The translations under genes were made by a program, and so were the position numbers. Shown piece by piece: positions 45,793-53,601 of a DNA stretch of 64,000 nucleotides. The notes under the pieces are model-generated. The model did no database searches, had not been told where the DNA came from, and was given only the letters and a program-made list of their open reading frames with translations. This DNA is from Nocardia cyriacigeorgica (GTDB lineage: Bacteria > Actinomycetota > Actinomycetes > Mycobacteriales > Mycobacteriaceae), in assembly GCF_029868385.1 (NCBI RefSeq), contig NZ_JARWNX010000024.1, positions 62,001-126,000 of the forward strand, given 5' to 3'. Position 1 is the stretch's first letter. Each line of letters starts with the position of its first letter.

Positions 45793-46197
45793 ATGTCTTC
45801 CTTCGGAGGAAGAAGGGCGGCTTCGAACCCCGCCTCGGGATATTTTCGCAGGCTCGGACGCAGACTGACCGAGGACATCGATCAGCTCGACGCCGAGGAG
45901 CTGGCCGAAACGGCCGACGCCTCGGGAGCCTGCCGGGCATCGGAGTGTCGCCGCGGCGACGAAGCGACGATGCTGGGACGTCTCCGTAGTGTGCAGGCGT
46001 GCCCACAGTCCGCAGGCGCGAGTGTGCAGGCGGAGTTCTACGACGGCACCGATGCCATCACCCTGGTGTGGATCGGGCGCAAACGCATTCCCGGTATCGA
46101 GTCCGGGCGGCGGATCATGGTCCGCGGTCGCGTGGGCGACCGGGACGGCCGCAAGGTCATGTACAACCCCTACTACGAACTGCGCGGGAACAACTGA
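45793..46197 (+). CDS. OB-fold nucleic acid-binding protein
   Basis: 134 residues, counterpart of Rv2694c. The N-terminal helix-rich part (GYFRRLGRRLTEDIDQLDAEELAE) leads into an OB fold (about residues 60-130) with VQAEFYDGTDAITLVWIGRKR and MVRGRVGDRDGRKVMYNPYYEL, similar to the single-strand-binding domain of RecG. Function unknown. AGGAGA lies eight bases before the ATG at 45793. It is followed after three bases by DUF3159. Confidence 0.88.
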   Translation: MSSFGGRRAASNPASGYFRRLGRRLTEDIDQLDAEELAETADASGACRASECRRGDEATMLGRLRSVQACPQSAGASVQAEFYDGTDAITLVWIGRKRIPGIESGRRIMVRGRVGDRDGRKVMYNPYYELRGNN

Positions 46198-46200
46198 CGT

Positions 46201-46926
46201 ATGCCATCGAGCGACGAGAACGCACCGACGCCCGCCGATCTCACCACGACCGCGCCGGGGCCTGCGCCCGACGGCACCGCCGGTGCGGAGGTCGATGCGG
46301 AGGTCGCCCGCCAGCAGACGCTGCTCGAACAGCTCGGTGGTTTCAGCGGCTTGATCTATTCGACCCTCCCGGTCCTGGTCTTCGTCCCGGTGAACACCGT
46401 CGCCGGGCTGACCGTCGCGGTCTGGGCCTCGCTCGGTGTCGCCGCCGCCATCCTGATCTGGCGGCTGGTGCGGCGGGATCCGGTGCAACCGGCGATCTCC
46501 GGGTTCATCGGCGTAGGCATCTGCGCCTTCATCGCCTACCGGATGGGGGAGGCCAAGGGGTTCTTCCTGTTCGGCATCTACACCAGCCTGGTGTACGGCG
46601 GTGTGTTCCTCGCCTCGATCCTGCTGCGGTGGCCGCTGGTCGGCGTCATCTGGGGTGTGCTCAACGGCCACGGCACCGAATGGCGCTCCGACCGCCGGGT
46701 GGTGCGGCTCTACGATCTCGCCACGCTGGCCTGGGTGCTGGTGTTCGGTTCCCGATACCTGGTGCAGTCGCATCTCTACGACACCGATCACACGGGATGG
46801 CTCGCTGTCGCCCGCATCGCGATGGGCTGGCCGCTGACGGCGGTGGTGCTGGCCGTGACGGTCTGGGCGGTGCGCAGGGCCGGGCATCTGCCGGTCACCC
46901 GCGAAGCCGCGGCCGATAAGGCCTGA
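46201..46926 (+). CDS. DUF3159 membrane protein
   Basis: 241 residues, counterpart of Rv2693c, with five or six membrane helices after an acidic 45-residue cytoplasmic start. Conserved family parts are QLGGFSGLIYSTLPVLVFVPVN, GFFLFGIYTSLVYG and the charged loop RSDRRVVRLYDLATLAWVLVFGSRYLVQ. Transport or envelope function is guessed only from topology. It is probably co-transcribed with the OB-fold gene. Confidence 0.88.
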   Translation: MPSSDENAPTPADLTTTAPGPAPDGTAGAEVDAEVARQQTLLEQLGGFSGLIYSTLPVLVFVPVNTVAGLTVAVWASLGVAAAILIWRLVRRDPVQPAISGFIGVGICAFIAYRMGEAKGFFLFGIYTSLVYGGVFLASILLRWPLVGVIWGVLNGHGTEWRSDRRVVRLYDLATLAWVLVFGSRYLVQSHLYDTDHTGWLAVARIAMGWPLTAVVLAVTVWAVRRAGHLPVTREAAADKA

Positions 46927-47053
46927 TCGCGCGGGTCGGCGTCGACTCGCCGCGAAGGTGGGGTGGTCTCCACCCTTGGGTGCCTGGCCGCGGCCGCGCA
47001 TTCGGCAGACGATCGTTTCATCACCAGCAACGATCGCTGAGAGGACCGGCGAA

Positions 47054-47689
47054 TTGGCTACCGAGCACATCACCGCCAGCACCCGCACCCGACGCAGGCA
47101 GACCAATCCGGCCCTGTCGGAGAGCCGCCGGGTATCGGCCGAGCTGAACAAGCTGATCGGTCCCGCCGCCACGGGTGATTCTCGTGCGGTCAGCGATATC
47201 CTGCGCCTGATCCACCCGCTGGTGCATCGCTACTGCCGGTCCCGGCTGGGCAATACCGCGCATTTGCAGGTCACCGCCGATGACGTCGTGCAGGAGATCC
47301 TGCTGGCCACCGTGCACGCCATCCCGCGCTACCGGGATCAGGGCAAATCGTTTCTGGCGTTCGTCTACGGGATCGCGGCCAACAAGGTCGCCGATGCCTT
47401 CCGCCGCTCACAGACCCATCCGGCCTATCCCACCGATGAGCTGCCCGATACCGCCTCGCAGGCGGCCGGTCCCGAGGAGTGGGCGCTGGCCTCCGAACGT
47501 CAGCGCGAGACCCGGCGGCTGATGGAGGTGCTCGCACCCGTGCATCGGGAGGTGCTGGTGATGCGAATCATCCTCGGCTGGACCGCGGCCGAGACCGCCG
47601 ACGCCATCGGCACCAGCCCCGGCGTGGTGCGGGTGATGCAGCATCGGGCGCTGAACAAACTGCGCGCCGAGCTGAAGGTTGCTGCCTGA
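47054..47689 (+). CDS. SigD/ShbA-like ECF-type sigma factor
   Basis: 211 residues with sigma regions 2 and 4 only. Region 2: IHPLVHRYCRSRLG, ADDVVQEILLATVHAIPRYRDQGKSF (split around the VQEI core) and AFVYGIAANKVADAFRRSQT. Region 4: LAPVHREVLVMRIILGWTAAETADAIGTSPGVVRVMQHRALNKLR. This is the SigD/ShbA type, which in Streptomyces drives expression of the principal sigma factor. The TTG at 47054 is chosen because AGAGGA lies eight bases upstream. It sits between DUF3159 and ceoC, a place where M. tuberculosis has no sigma gene. No anti-sigma gene is adjacent. Confidence 0.87.
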   Translation: MATEHITASTRTRRRQTNPALSESRRVSAELNKLIGPAATGDSRAVSDILRLIHPLVHRYCRSRLGNTAHLQVTADDVVQEILLATVHAIPRYRDQGKSFLAFVYGIAANKVADAFRRSQTHPAYPTDELPDTASQAAGPEEWALASERQRETRRLMEVLAPVHREVLVMRIILGWTAAETADAIGTSPGVVRVMQHRALNKLRAELKVAA

Positions 47690-47763
47690 TGCGGTGTGGG
47701 GCCGGAGGCGGTGGCGCAGCATCACCCCACGTAGGCCATGCGGGCACAGCGCGCAAGTCTGCG

Positions 47764-48435
47764 TCAGGCGTTGGCGCCGTGCGCGGCCAGCGCCGCTCGC
47801 AGCTCGTCCTCGCCCTCGGGGGAGGTGACGAACAGCAATTCGTCCTCTCCCTCGAACGGATCGTCGGCCTCGGGCACGATGACGCGTCCGCCGCGCAGGA
47901 TCGTCACCAACGCGGTATCGCGCGGCAACTTCAACATGCGCACGGGCTTACCGGCGAGCGAGGTGTCCGGAGGCAGCGTCAGCTCGACCAGGTTGGCCTG
48001 GCCCTGGCGCAGGGTCATCAGCCGCACCAGATCGCCGACCGAGACCGCCTCCTCCACCAGTGAGGCCAGCAACCGCGGTGTCGATACCGCGACGTCGACC
48101 CCCCACGATTCGTCGAAGAGCCATTCGTTGCGCGGATCGTTGACCCGCGCGACGACCCGGCGCACCCCGAACTCGGTCTTGGCCAGCAGGCTGTGCACCA
48201 GATTGGCCTTGTCGTCGCCGGTGGCGGCGATGACGACCTCATAGGTTTCCAGTCCGGCGTCCTCGAGCAGGGCGAGTTCGCAGGCGTCGGCGTGCACCCA
48301 GATCGCGTCCGGGATGGCCGCTGGGTCGATGTGGTCGAGCTGGCGTTCGAGCAGCATCACCTGGTGCCCGTTGCGCAGCAGCTCCCTGGCGATGGATCGG
48401 CCGACGGCTCCGGCCCCGGCAATGGCGACCTTCAT
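47764..48435 (-). CDS. ceoC: TrkA-type potassium regulatory protein CeoC
   Basis: 223-residue RCK protein: an NAD-binding RCK_N domain (GAGAVGRSIARELLRNGHQVMLLER) and a C-terminal TrkA_C domain (about residues 135-220, ELTLPPDTSLAGKPVRMLKLPRD). With CeoB it should form the cytosolic gating ring of a K+ uptake system that responds to nucleotides. It lies three bases downstream of ceoB. No TrkH/TrkG channel gene is in the window; the divergent APC permease is a possible partner. Confidence 0.92.
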   Translation of the reverse strand: MKVAIAGAGAVGRSIARELLRNGHQVMLLERQLDHIDPAAIPDAIWVHADACELALLEDAGLETYEVVIAATGDDKANLVHSLLAKTEFGVRRVVARVNDPRNEWLFDESWGVDVAVSTPRLLASLVEEAVSVGDLVRLMTLRQGQANLVELTLPPDTSLAGKPVRMLKLPRDTALVTILRGGRVIVPEADDPFEGEDELLFVTSPEGEDELRAALAAHGANA

Positions 48436-48438
48436 ATC

Positions 48439-49104
48439 TCAGTCCTCGTTCGCTGGGGGCTTACCGGCGAGGGCGACGGCTTCGCCGACCGACCCGGATG
48501 TGGCGGCCACGTAGATGATGTCCTCGGCCTGCACCACGGTCTTGTTCTCCGGTAGTACGCCCTGGCCGAAGCGGATGATGAAGGCCACCCTGGCGCCGAC
48601 GGTGCGTTCGAGATCGCGCACCGTGCGCCCGTACCAATCCTCGTGCAGGGTGAGCTGGGCGACGGCCACCGTGCCGGTGGGGTCGCGCCAGGTGGTGGTG
48701 CCCGCATCGCCGATCAGGGTGTGCAGGAACCGGTCGGTGGTCCACGGCACCGTGGCGATGGTGGGGATGCCGAGCCGTTCGTACACGGCGGCGCGCTTGG
48801 CGTCGTAGATCCGCGCGACCACGCGTTCGACGCCGAACATCTCCCTGGCCACGCGCGCGGAGATGATGTTGGAGTTGTCCCCGGAGGACACCGCGGCGAA
48901 CGCGCCCGCGCGTTCGATTCCGGCGCGGGTCAGCACGTCTCGATCGAATCCGACGCCGAGCACCCGCTCGCCGGGGAAGTCCGGGCCGAGGCGCCGGAAC
49001 GCGCTCGGATCGCGATCGATCACGGCGACCTCGTGACCTATCCGGACCAGGGCACGCGCGAGCGACGAACCGACGCGTCCGCACCCCATGATCACTACGT
49101 ACAC
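48439..49104 (-). CDS. ceoB: TrkA-type potassium regulatory protein CeoB
   Basis: 221-residue paralogue of CeoC with RCK_N (MGCGRVGSSLARALVRIGHEVAVIDRD) and TrkA_C (VAQLTLHEDWYGRTVRDLERTVG) domains. The GTG at 49104 (VYVVIMGCG) is taken as the start because GAGG lies upstream and the Rossmann fold needs nothing before it. The gene diverges from the APC permease; the 192 bases between should hold both promoters. Confidence 0.92.
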   Translation of the reverse strand: MYVVIMGCGRVGSSLARALVRIGHEVAVIDRDPSAFRRLGPDFPGERVLGVGFDRDVLTRAGIERAGAFAAVSSGDNSNIISARVAREMFGVERVVARIYDAKRAAVYERLGIPTIATVPWTTDRFLHTLIGDAGTTTWRDPTGTVAVAQLTLHEDWYGRTVRDLERTVGARVAFIIRFGQGVLPENKTVVQAEDIIYVAATSGSVGEAVALAGKPPANED

Positions 49105-49296
49105 CGTGCAACCTCGTTCCTGGAACCGTGGCGTCCGGTCTGTTCGTCCGTCCGGGATCGAACCGTACTCGCCACGTGTTCCCAGACCCACGTTCCCCCC
49201 GCCAGGTCACATCAAACATGTCAGCACCGCATCGAACCGGGGAACTACCGTGACGTCCCGGGGCACAGCGACGGGGCGGGGCCTATGCTCGCTCCA

Positions 49297-51285
49297 GTGT
49301 CCAAGTTGACGACAGCGGCGAAGCGGATGCTGCTGGGCAGGCCGTTCCGCAGCGATTCGCTCGGTCATACCTTGCTGCCGAAGCGAATCGCCCTGCCCAT
49401 TTTCGCCTCCGACGCCATGTCGTCGGTCGCCTACGCACCCGAGGAGATCTTCCTCGTGCTGTCGGCGGCCGGGATCTCCGCGTTCGTGTACGCGCCCTGG
49501 GTCGGTGTGGCGGTAGCGGTGGTGATGGCGGTCGTGGTCGCCAGCTATCGGCAGAACGTGCACGCCTATCCGTCCGGTGGCGGTGATTACGAGGTCGCCA
49601 CCACCAATCTCGGCCCCAATGCCGGACTGACGGTCGGCAGCGCGCTGCTGGTGGATTATGTGCTCACCGTCGCGGTCTCGATCTCGTCGGCGGCTTCCAA
49701 TATCGGTTCCGCGATTCCGTTCGTCGCCACGCACAAGGTGCTGTTCGCGGTGGTGGCGATCGCATTGCTCACGGCGGTGAATCTGCGTGGTGTCCGCGAG
49801 TCGGGCAAGACGTTCGCCATCCCCACCTACGCGTTCATCATCGGCATGTTCTTCATGCTCGCTTGGGGTCTGATCCGCATCTACGTCTTCGGCGAGGAGC
49901 TGACCGCCGAATCGGCGACCTTCGGCCTCGAGGCCGAGGACGAGCATCTGTACGGCATCGCCTTCGCGTTCCTCATCGCACGCGCCTTCTCCTCCGGCTG
50001 TGCGGCGCTGACGGGTGTGGAGGCCATCAGCAACGGTGTGCCCGCGTTCCGGAAACCGAAGTCGCGCAATGCCGCGACCACCCTGCTGATGCTCGGCGTC
50101 ATCTCGATCACCCTGCTGATGGGCATCATCATGCTGGCGCAGAAGATCGGGATCGTCTACGCGCACAACCCCGACCATCTGGTCGGGGCGCCCGCCGACT
50201 ACCACCAGAAGACGCTGATCGCCCAGCTCGCGGAGACGGTGTTCGAAGGTTTCCCGATCGGGTTCTTCTTCCTGACCGTGGTGACGGCGCTGATCCTGGT
50301 GCTGGCCGCGAACACCGCGTTCAACGGTTTCCCGGTACTCGGTTCGGTGCTCGCCCAGGACCGTTATCTGCCGCGGCAGCTGCACACCCGTGGCGACCGG
50401 CTGGCCTTCAGCAACGGCATCCTGTTCCTGTCCGGCGCCGCCATCGCCTTCGTGGTCCTGTTCGGCGCCGAGGTGACCAAGCTGATCCAGCTCTACATCG
50501 TGGGTGTGTTCGTCTCGTTCGTCTTGAGCCAGACCGGCATGCTGCGGCATTGGACCCGGCTGCTGCGCACCGAAACCGATGCCGCGCAGCGTTCCAGGAT
50601 GAAGCGGTCGCGGGTGATCAACGCCATCGGCCTGTCGCTGACGGGCGCGGTGCTGGTGATCGTGATCATCACCAAGTTCTTTGCGGGCGCCTATATCGCC
50701 ATCGCGGTGATGGTCGCCATCTTCATCGTGATGAGGATGATTCGGCGGCACTACGATTCGGTGGCCCGCGAACTGGACGAACACGAATGGGACGGTGTGC
50801 TGCCGAGCCGGACACATTCGATCGTGCTGGTCTCGCGGCTGCACCTGCCGACCCGTCGGGCGCTGGCCTACGCGCGGGCCACGCGGCCCGACACGCTGGA
50901 GGCGATCACCGTCAATGTCGATGATCCCGATACCAGGGCGCTGGTGCGCGAATGGGAGCGCAGCGATATCAACGTGCCGCTCAAGGTGATCGAATCGCCC
51001 TACCGTGAGATCACCAAACCCGTGCTCGACTACGTGAAGCGGGTGCGCAAGGACGCACCGCGCGATGTGGTCACCGTGTTCATCCCGGAGTACGTCGTCG
51101 GTCACTGGTGGGAGCAGGTGCTGCACAACCAGAGCGCGCTGCGGCTCAAGGGCAGGCTGCTGTTCGAACCGGGTGTGATGGTGACGAGTGTGCCGTGGCA
51201 GCTGAGTTCCTCCGCGAAGGCCAGAGCGGCCGGGGTGACCAACGCGCCCGGTGCGGTACGGCGTGGTTATGACGACCGGACGTGA
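49297..51285 (+). CDS. APC-superfamily permease, possibly KimA-like potassium transporter
   Basis: 662 residues, counterpart of Rv2690c: about twelve membrane helices (residues 30-460) followed by a cytosolic domain of about 180 residues. Helix 1 has PIFASDAMSSVAYAPEEIFLVLSAAG. The cytosolic part is alpha/beta (SIVLVSRLHLPTRRALAYARATRPDTLEAI). This architecture matches Bacillus KimA, a high-affinity K+/H+ symporter. Its place beside the RCK genes ceoB/ceoC supports potassium, but an amino acid substrate cannot be excluded. The GTG at 49297 (VSKLTTAAKR) agrees with homologues. Confidence 0.88.
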   Translation: MSKLTTAAKRMLLGRPFRSDSLGHTLLPKRIALPIFASDAMSSVAYAPEEIFLVLSAAGISAFVYAPWVGVAVAVVMAVVVASYRQNVHAYPSGGGDYEVATTNLGPNAGLTVGSALLVDYVLTVAVSISSAASNIGSAIPFVATHKVLFAVVAIALLTAVNLRGVRESGKTFAIPTYAFIIGMFFMLAWGLIRIYVFGEELTAESATFGLEAEDEHLYGIAFAFLIARAFSSGCAALTGVEAISNGVPAFRKPKSRNAATTLLMLGVISITLLMGIIMLAQKIGIVYAHNPDHLVGAPADYHQKTLIAQLAETVFEGFPIGFFFLTVVTALILVLAANTAFNGFPVLGSVLAQDRYLPRQLHTRGDRLAFSNGILFLSGAAIAFVVLFGAEVTKLIQLYIVGVFVSFVLSQTGMLRHWTRLLRTETDAAQRSRMKRSRVINAIGLSLTGAVLVIVIITKFFAGAYIAIAVMVAIFIVMRMIRRHYDSVARELDEHEWDGVLPSRTHSIVLVSRLHLPTRRALAYARATRPDTLEAITVNVDDPDTRALVREWERSDINVPLKVIESPYREITKPVLDYVKRVRKDAPRDVVTVFIPEYVVGHWWEQVLHNQSALRLKGRLLFEPGVMVTSVPWQLSSSAKARAAGVTNAPGAVRRGYDDRT

Positions 51286-51313
51286 GTGCGATGCGTGAAC
51301 CGGGACGGCGTGG

Positions 51314-52708
51314 ATGAGCGACTGGCGCGGGCAGACCTTCGAGGTACGGCTGGGACCGCCGGGCCACGGCGGGTTCTGTGTCGGGCGGCACGACGGTCGG
51401 GTGGTGTTCGTCCGGCACGGGCTTCCCGGCGAACTGGTACGTGCGCGGGTCACCGAGGACGCGGGCGGTTCGTTCTGCCGAGCCGATGCGATCGAGATCC
51501 TGGAGGCCTCGGCGGACCGAGTACCCGCCACCTGTCCGGTATCGGGACCCGGCGGGGCGGGCTGCTGCGATTTCTCACACGCCACACCCGCCGCGCAGCG
51601 CGGACTCAAAGCATCGGTGGTGGCCGAGCAATTGCACCGGATCGCCGGTATCGATCGGGAGATCACGGTCGAACCGCTCGACGCGGGCACCGCGACCGGC
51701 GGCTGGCGGACGCGGGTGCGACTACCGGTCGATGCGGCGGGCCGGGCGGGCGCGCACCGCTATCGCAGCACCGAGGTGATCGCCGATCTGCGCTGCCCAC
51801 AACCCGTGCCGGGCGCGCTGGACGGGATCGCGGACCGGTTGTGGACGCCCGGCGCGGACCTGGTGATCGCCGTCGACGGCGACGGCGTGCGCCACATCGT
51901 GGAGTTGGCACCACCGGTCGACACCGGCACCGGTCGGGGGCGCGACCGGCGCGGCGACACCGGCGACAGCGAACGCGAGGGCCCGGGGCGCGGGCGCGCG
52001 GGAGACCGGCCGCATCATGGCAAGGGCGGTGGACCGCGGGGTCGCCGCGGTGCGGCGGGCCCCCGCAATACCGAACGGCAACGCGCCGCCGCACATCGTG
52101 CCGCGGCGCATGCGGTGCGCGACGAATGGCTGATCGAGGGCAGCGGGCGGGCCGTGGAGTATGTGGCGGGCCGTCGCTGGGAGCTGTCGGCCACCGGGTT
52201 CTGGCAGGCGCATCGCGATGCCGCACAACGCTATTCCGATGTGGTCGCGCAGTGGTCGGCGCTCGCTCCGGGTGCCACCGCATGGGATCTCTACAGCGGC
52301 GTCGGTGTTTTCGCGGCGCGGCTGGCCGATCAGGTGGGCCCGACCGGTGCGGTGCGCGCGATCGAATCCGCTCGCACCGCCGTCGCCGACGGCACCGCCG
52401 CGCTGACCGATCTGACGCATCTGCACCTGCGCGGCGGGCGCGTGGAACGCTGGGTCGCCGAGCACACCGGTGCGGCACCGGAGGTCGTCGTCCTCGACCC
52501 GCCGCGTGCCGGAGCGGGCAAAGTCGTCATCGGGGCGGTCGCCGCGGCGGCGCCGGACCGGATCGTCCACATCGGCTGCGACCCCGCCTCCTTCGCTCGC
52601 GACCTCGGTCTCTACCGCGCCGCGGGCTATGAACTCACCGCCCTACGTGCCTTCGACGCGTTCCCGGCGACCCATCACGTCGAATGCCTCGCGCTGCTGG
52701 AGCGTTGA
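51314..52708 (+). CDS. TRAM-domain 23S rRNA/tRNA (uracil-5-)-methyltransferase
   Basis: 464 residues, counterpart of Rv2689c. The TRAM domain is at about residues 6-65 (GQTFEVRLGPPGHGGFCVGRHDGRVVFVRHGLPGE in two parts). Cysteines in CPVSGPGGAGCC and later LRCPQP may bind a 4Fe-4S cluster. The methyltransferase core has FWQAHRDAAQRY, DLYSGVGVFAA (SAM site), VLDPPRAGAGK and the nucleophile cysteine in HIGCDPASFARDL. A glycine/arginine-rich insert (about residues 198-250) not normal for the family interrupts the protein before the core. Confidence 0.9.
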   Translation: MSDWRGQTFEVRLGPPGHGGFCVGRHDGRVVFVRHGLPGELVRARVTEDAGGSFCRADAIEILEASADRVPATCPVSGPGGAGCCDFSHATPAAQRGLKASVVAEQLHRIAGIDREITVEPLDAGTATGGWRTRVRLPVDAAGRAGAHRYRSTEVIADLRCPQPVPGALDGIADRLWTPGADLVIAVDGDGVRHIVELAPPVDTGTGRGRDRRGDTGDSEREGPGRGRAGDRPHHGKGGGPRGRRGAAGPRNTERQRAAAHRAAAHAVRDEWLIEGSGRAVEYVAGRRWELSATGFWQAHRDAAQRYSDVVAQWSALAPGATAWDLYSGVGVFAARLADQVGPTGAVRAIESARTAVADGTAALTDLTHLHLRGGRVERWVAEHTGAAPEVVVLDPPRAGAGKVVIGAVAAAAPDRIVHIGCDPASFARDLGLYRAAGYELTALRAFDAFPATHHVECLALLER

Positions 52709-52838
52709 GCGACGGGAGCTGCATAGGTGACGGCCGTATACAGCGTCGATGGGATCCGTCCGGGCAGTGCCGGGCCGTGTTCCGCATCGATGCGGCAGAT
52801 CCCCGATCGATGCCATCGAGGTCCGGATGCGCCGCGGA

Positions 52839-53516
52839 TCAGTCGAGTTGCCAGGTGACGCGCAGGTCGGCGGAGATCTCGGATTCACCGAGTTCCACCG
52901 GGACGGGTGCGGCGGCATAGGCGATCTCGGTGGCGCCGCGGGCCCGGGGGCGGTGGACCGGTGCCGGGGCGGAGGTGTTCTCGGTGATCTCCACGACCGC
53001 ACCGAGAGGGCGCTCGGCGCGGTCGGCGTACTGCTGCGCCTTGGCCTTCGCGTTGTCCCATGCCGCATCGCGCGCGGCGGTGAGCAGGGTGTCCTGATCG
53101 GCGAAGGTCAGTTCCAGACCGCCGAGGCGGACATCGTCACCGCCGGCGTCGACGCAGTGCGCGATGACGGTGGCCGGACCGGGATCGGCCTCGTCGCCGA
53201 TATCACGCAGCGCGACGGTGAGCGAGGTGCTCGCCAGATAGCCGGTGATCTTGTTGCCACCGCCCTCCACCCAGACCGTCTCGGTGCGCACCGACAGTCC
53301 GCTGGTGGCGATATCGGCACTCGCGACGCCGTCCGAACGCAGCGATTCGGTCACCGCCGCGACCCGCTCACCGGCACGGCCGTAGGCCAGCGCGACTTTG
53401 CTCGCCCGGCTCTCCACCGTGATGGTGACGCGCATCAGATCGGGGGTCGCCCGGGCGGTGCCGTGCCCGAACGTGGTGACCGTGCCCGTTGTCGCCGAAG
53501 ACTTCTTCTTGCTCAC
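52839..53516 (-). CDS. SIMPL (DUF541) domain protein
   Basis: 225-residue SIMPL protein. The conserved core starts GTVTTFGHGTARATPDLMRVTITVE and includes VTESLRSDGVASADIATSGLSVRTETVW, the YLASTSLTVALRD strand and ARDAAWDNAKAKAQQYADRA. No signal peptide is present, unlike many relatives, so it is probably cytosolic. Family function is unclear (oxidative-stress protection and signalling have been proposed). The GTG at 53516 has AGGAG five to six bases upstream. Between it and the convergent methyltransferase gene lies a 14-base perfect palindrome (52782-52795). Confidence 0.87.
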   Translation of the reverse strand: MSKKKSSATTGTVTTFGHGTARATPDLMRVTITVESRASKVALAYGRAGERVAAVTESLRSDGVASADIATSGLSVRTETVWVEGGGNKITGYLASTSLTVALRDIGDEADPGPATVIAHCVDAGGDDVRLGGLELTFADQDTLLTAARDAAWDNAKAKAQQYADRAERPLGAVVEITENTSAPAPVHRPRARGATEIAYAAAPVPVELGESEISADLRVTWQLD

Positions 53517-53601
53517 ACGTACTCCTGACTGTCGCCGAATCCTGTGCCGCAACTCCGTGCTCGCGGAGCCACCGCAGTCGATGTTCCCCGTCGCGCACGA
53601 C

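Noticed and set aside
49207..51690. An 827-residue minus-strand frame opposite the APC permease
   Set aside because: Low-complexity His/Arg/Gln translation mirroring the permease codons; no ribosome site or domain.
52782..52795. 14-base perfect palindrome CCGCATCGATGCGG between convergent genes
   Set aside because: No loop for a terminator and no promoter beside it; probably chance, although noted in the SIMPL entry.
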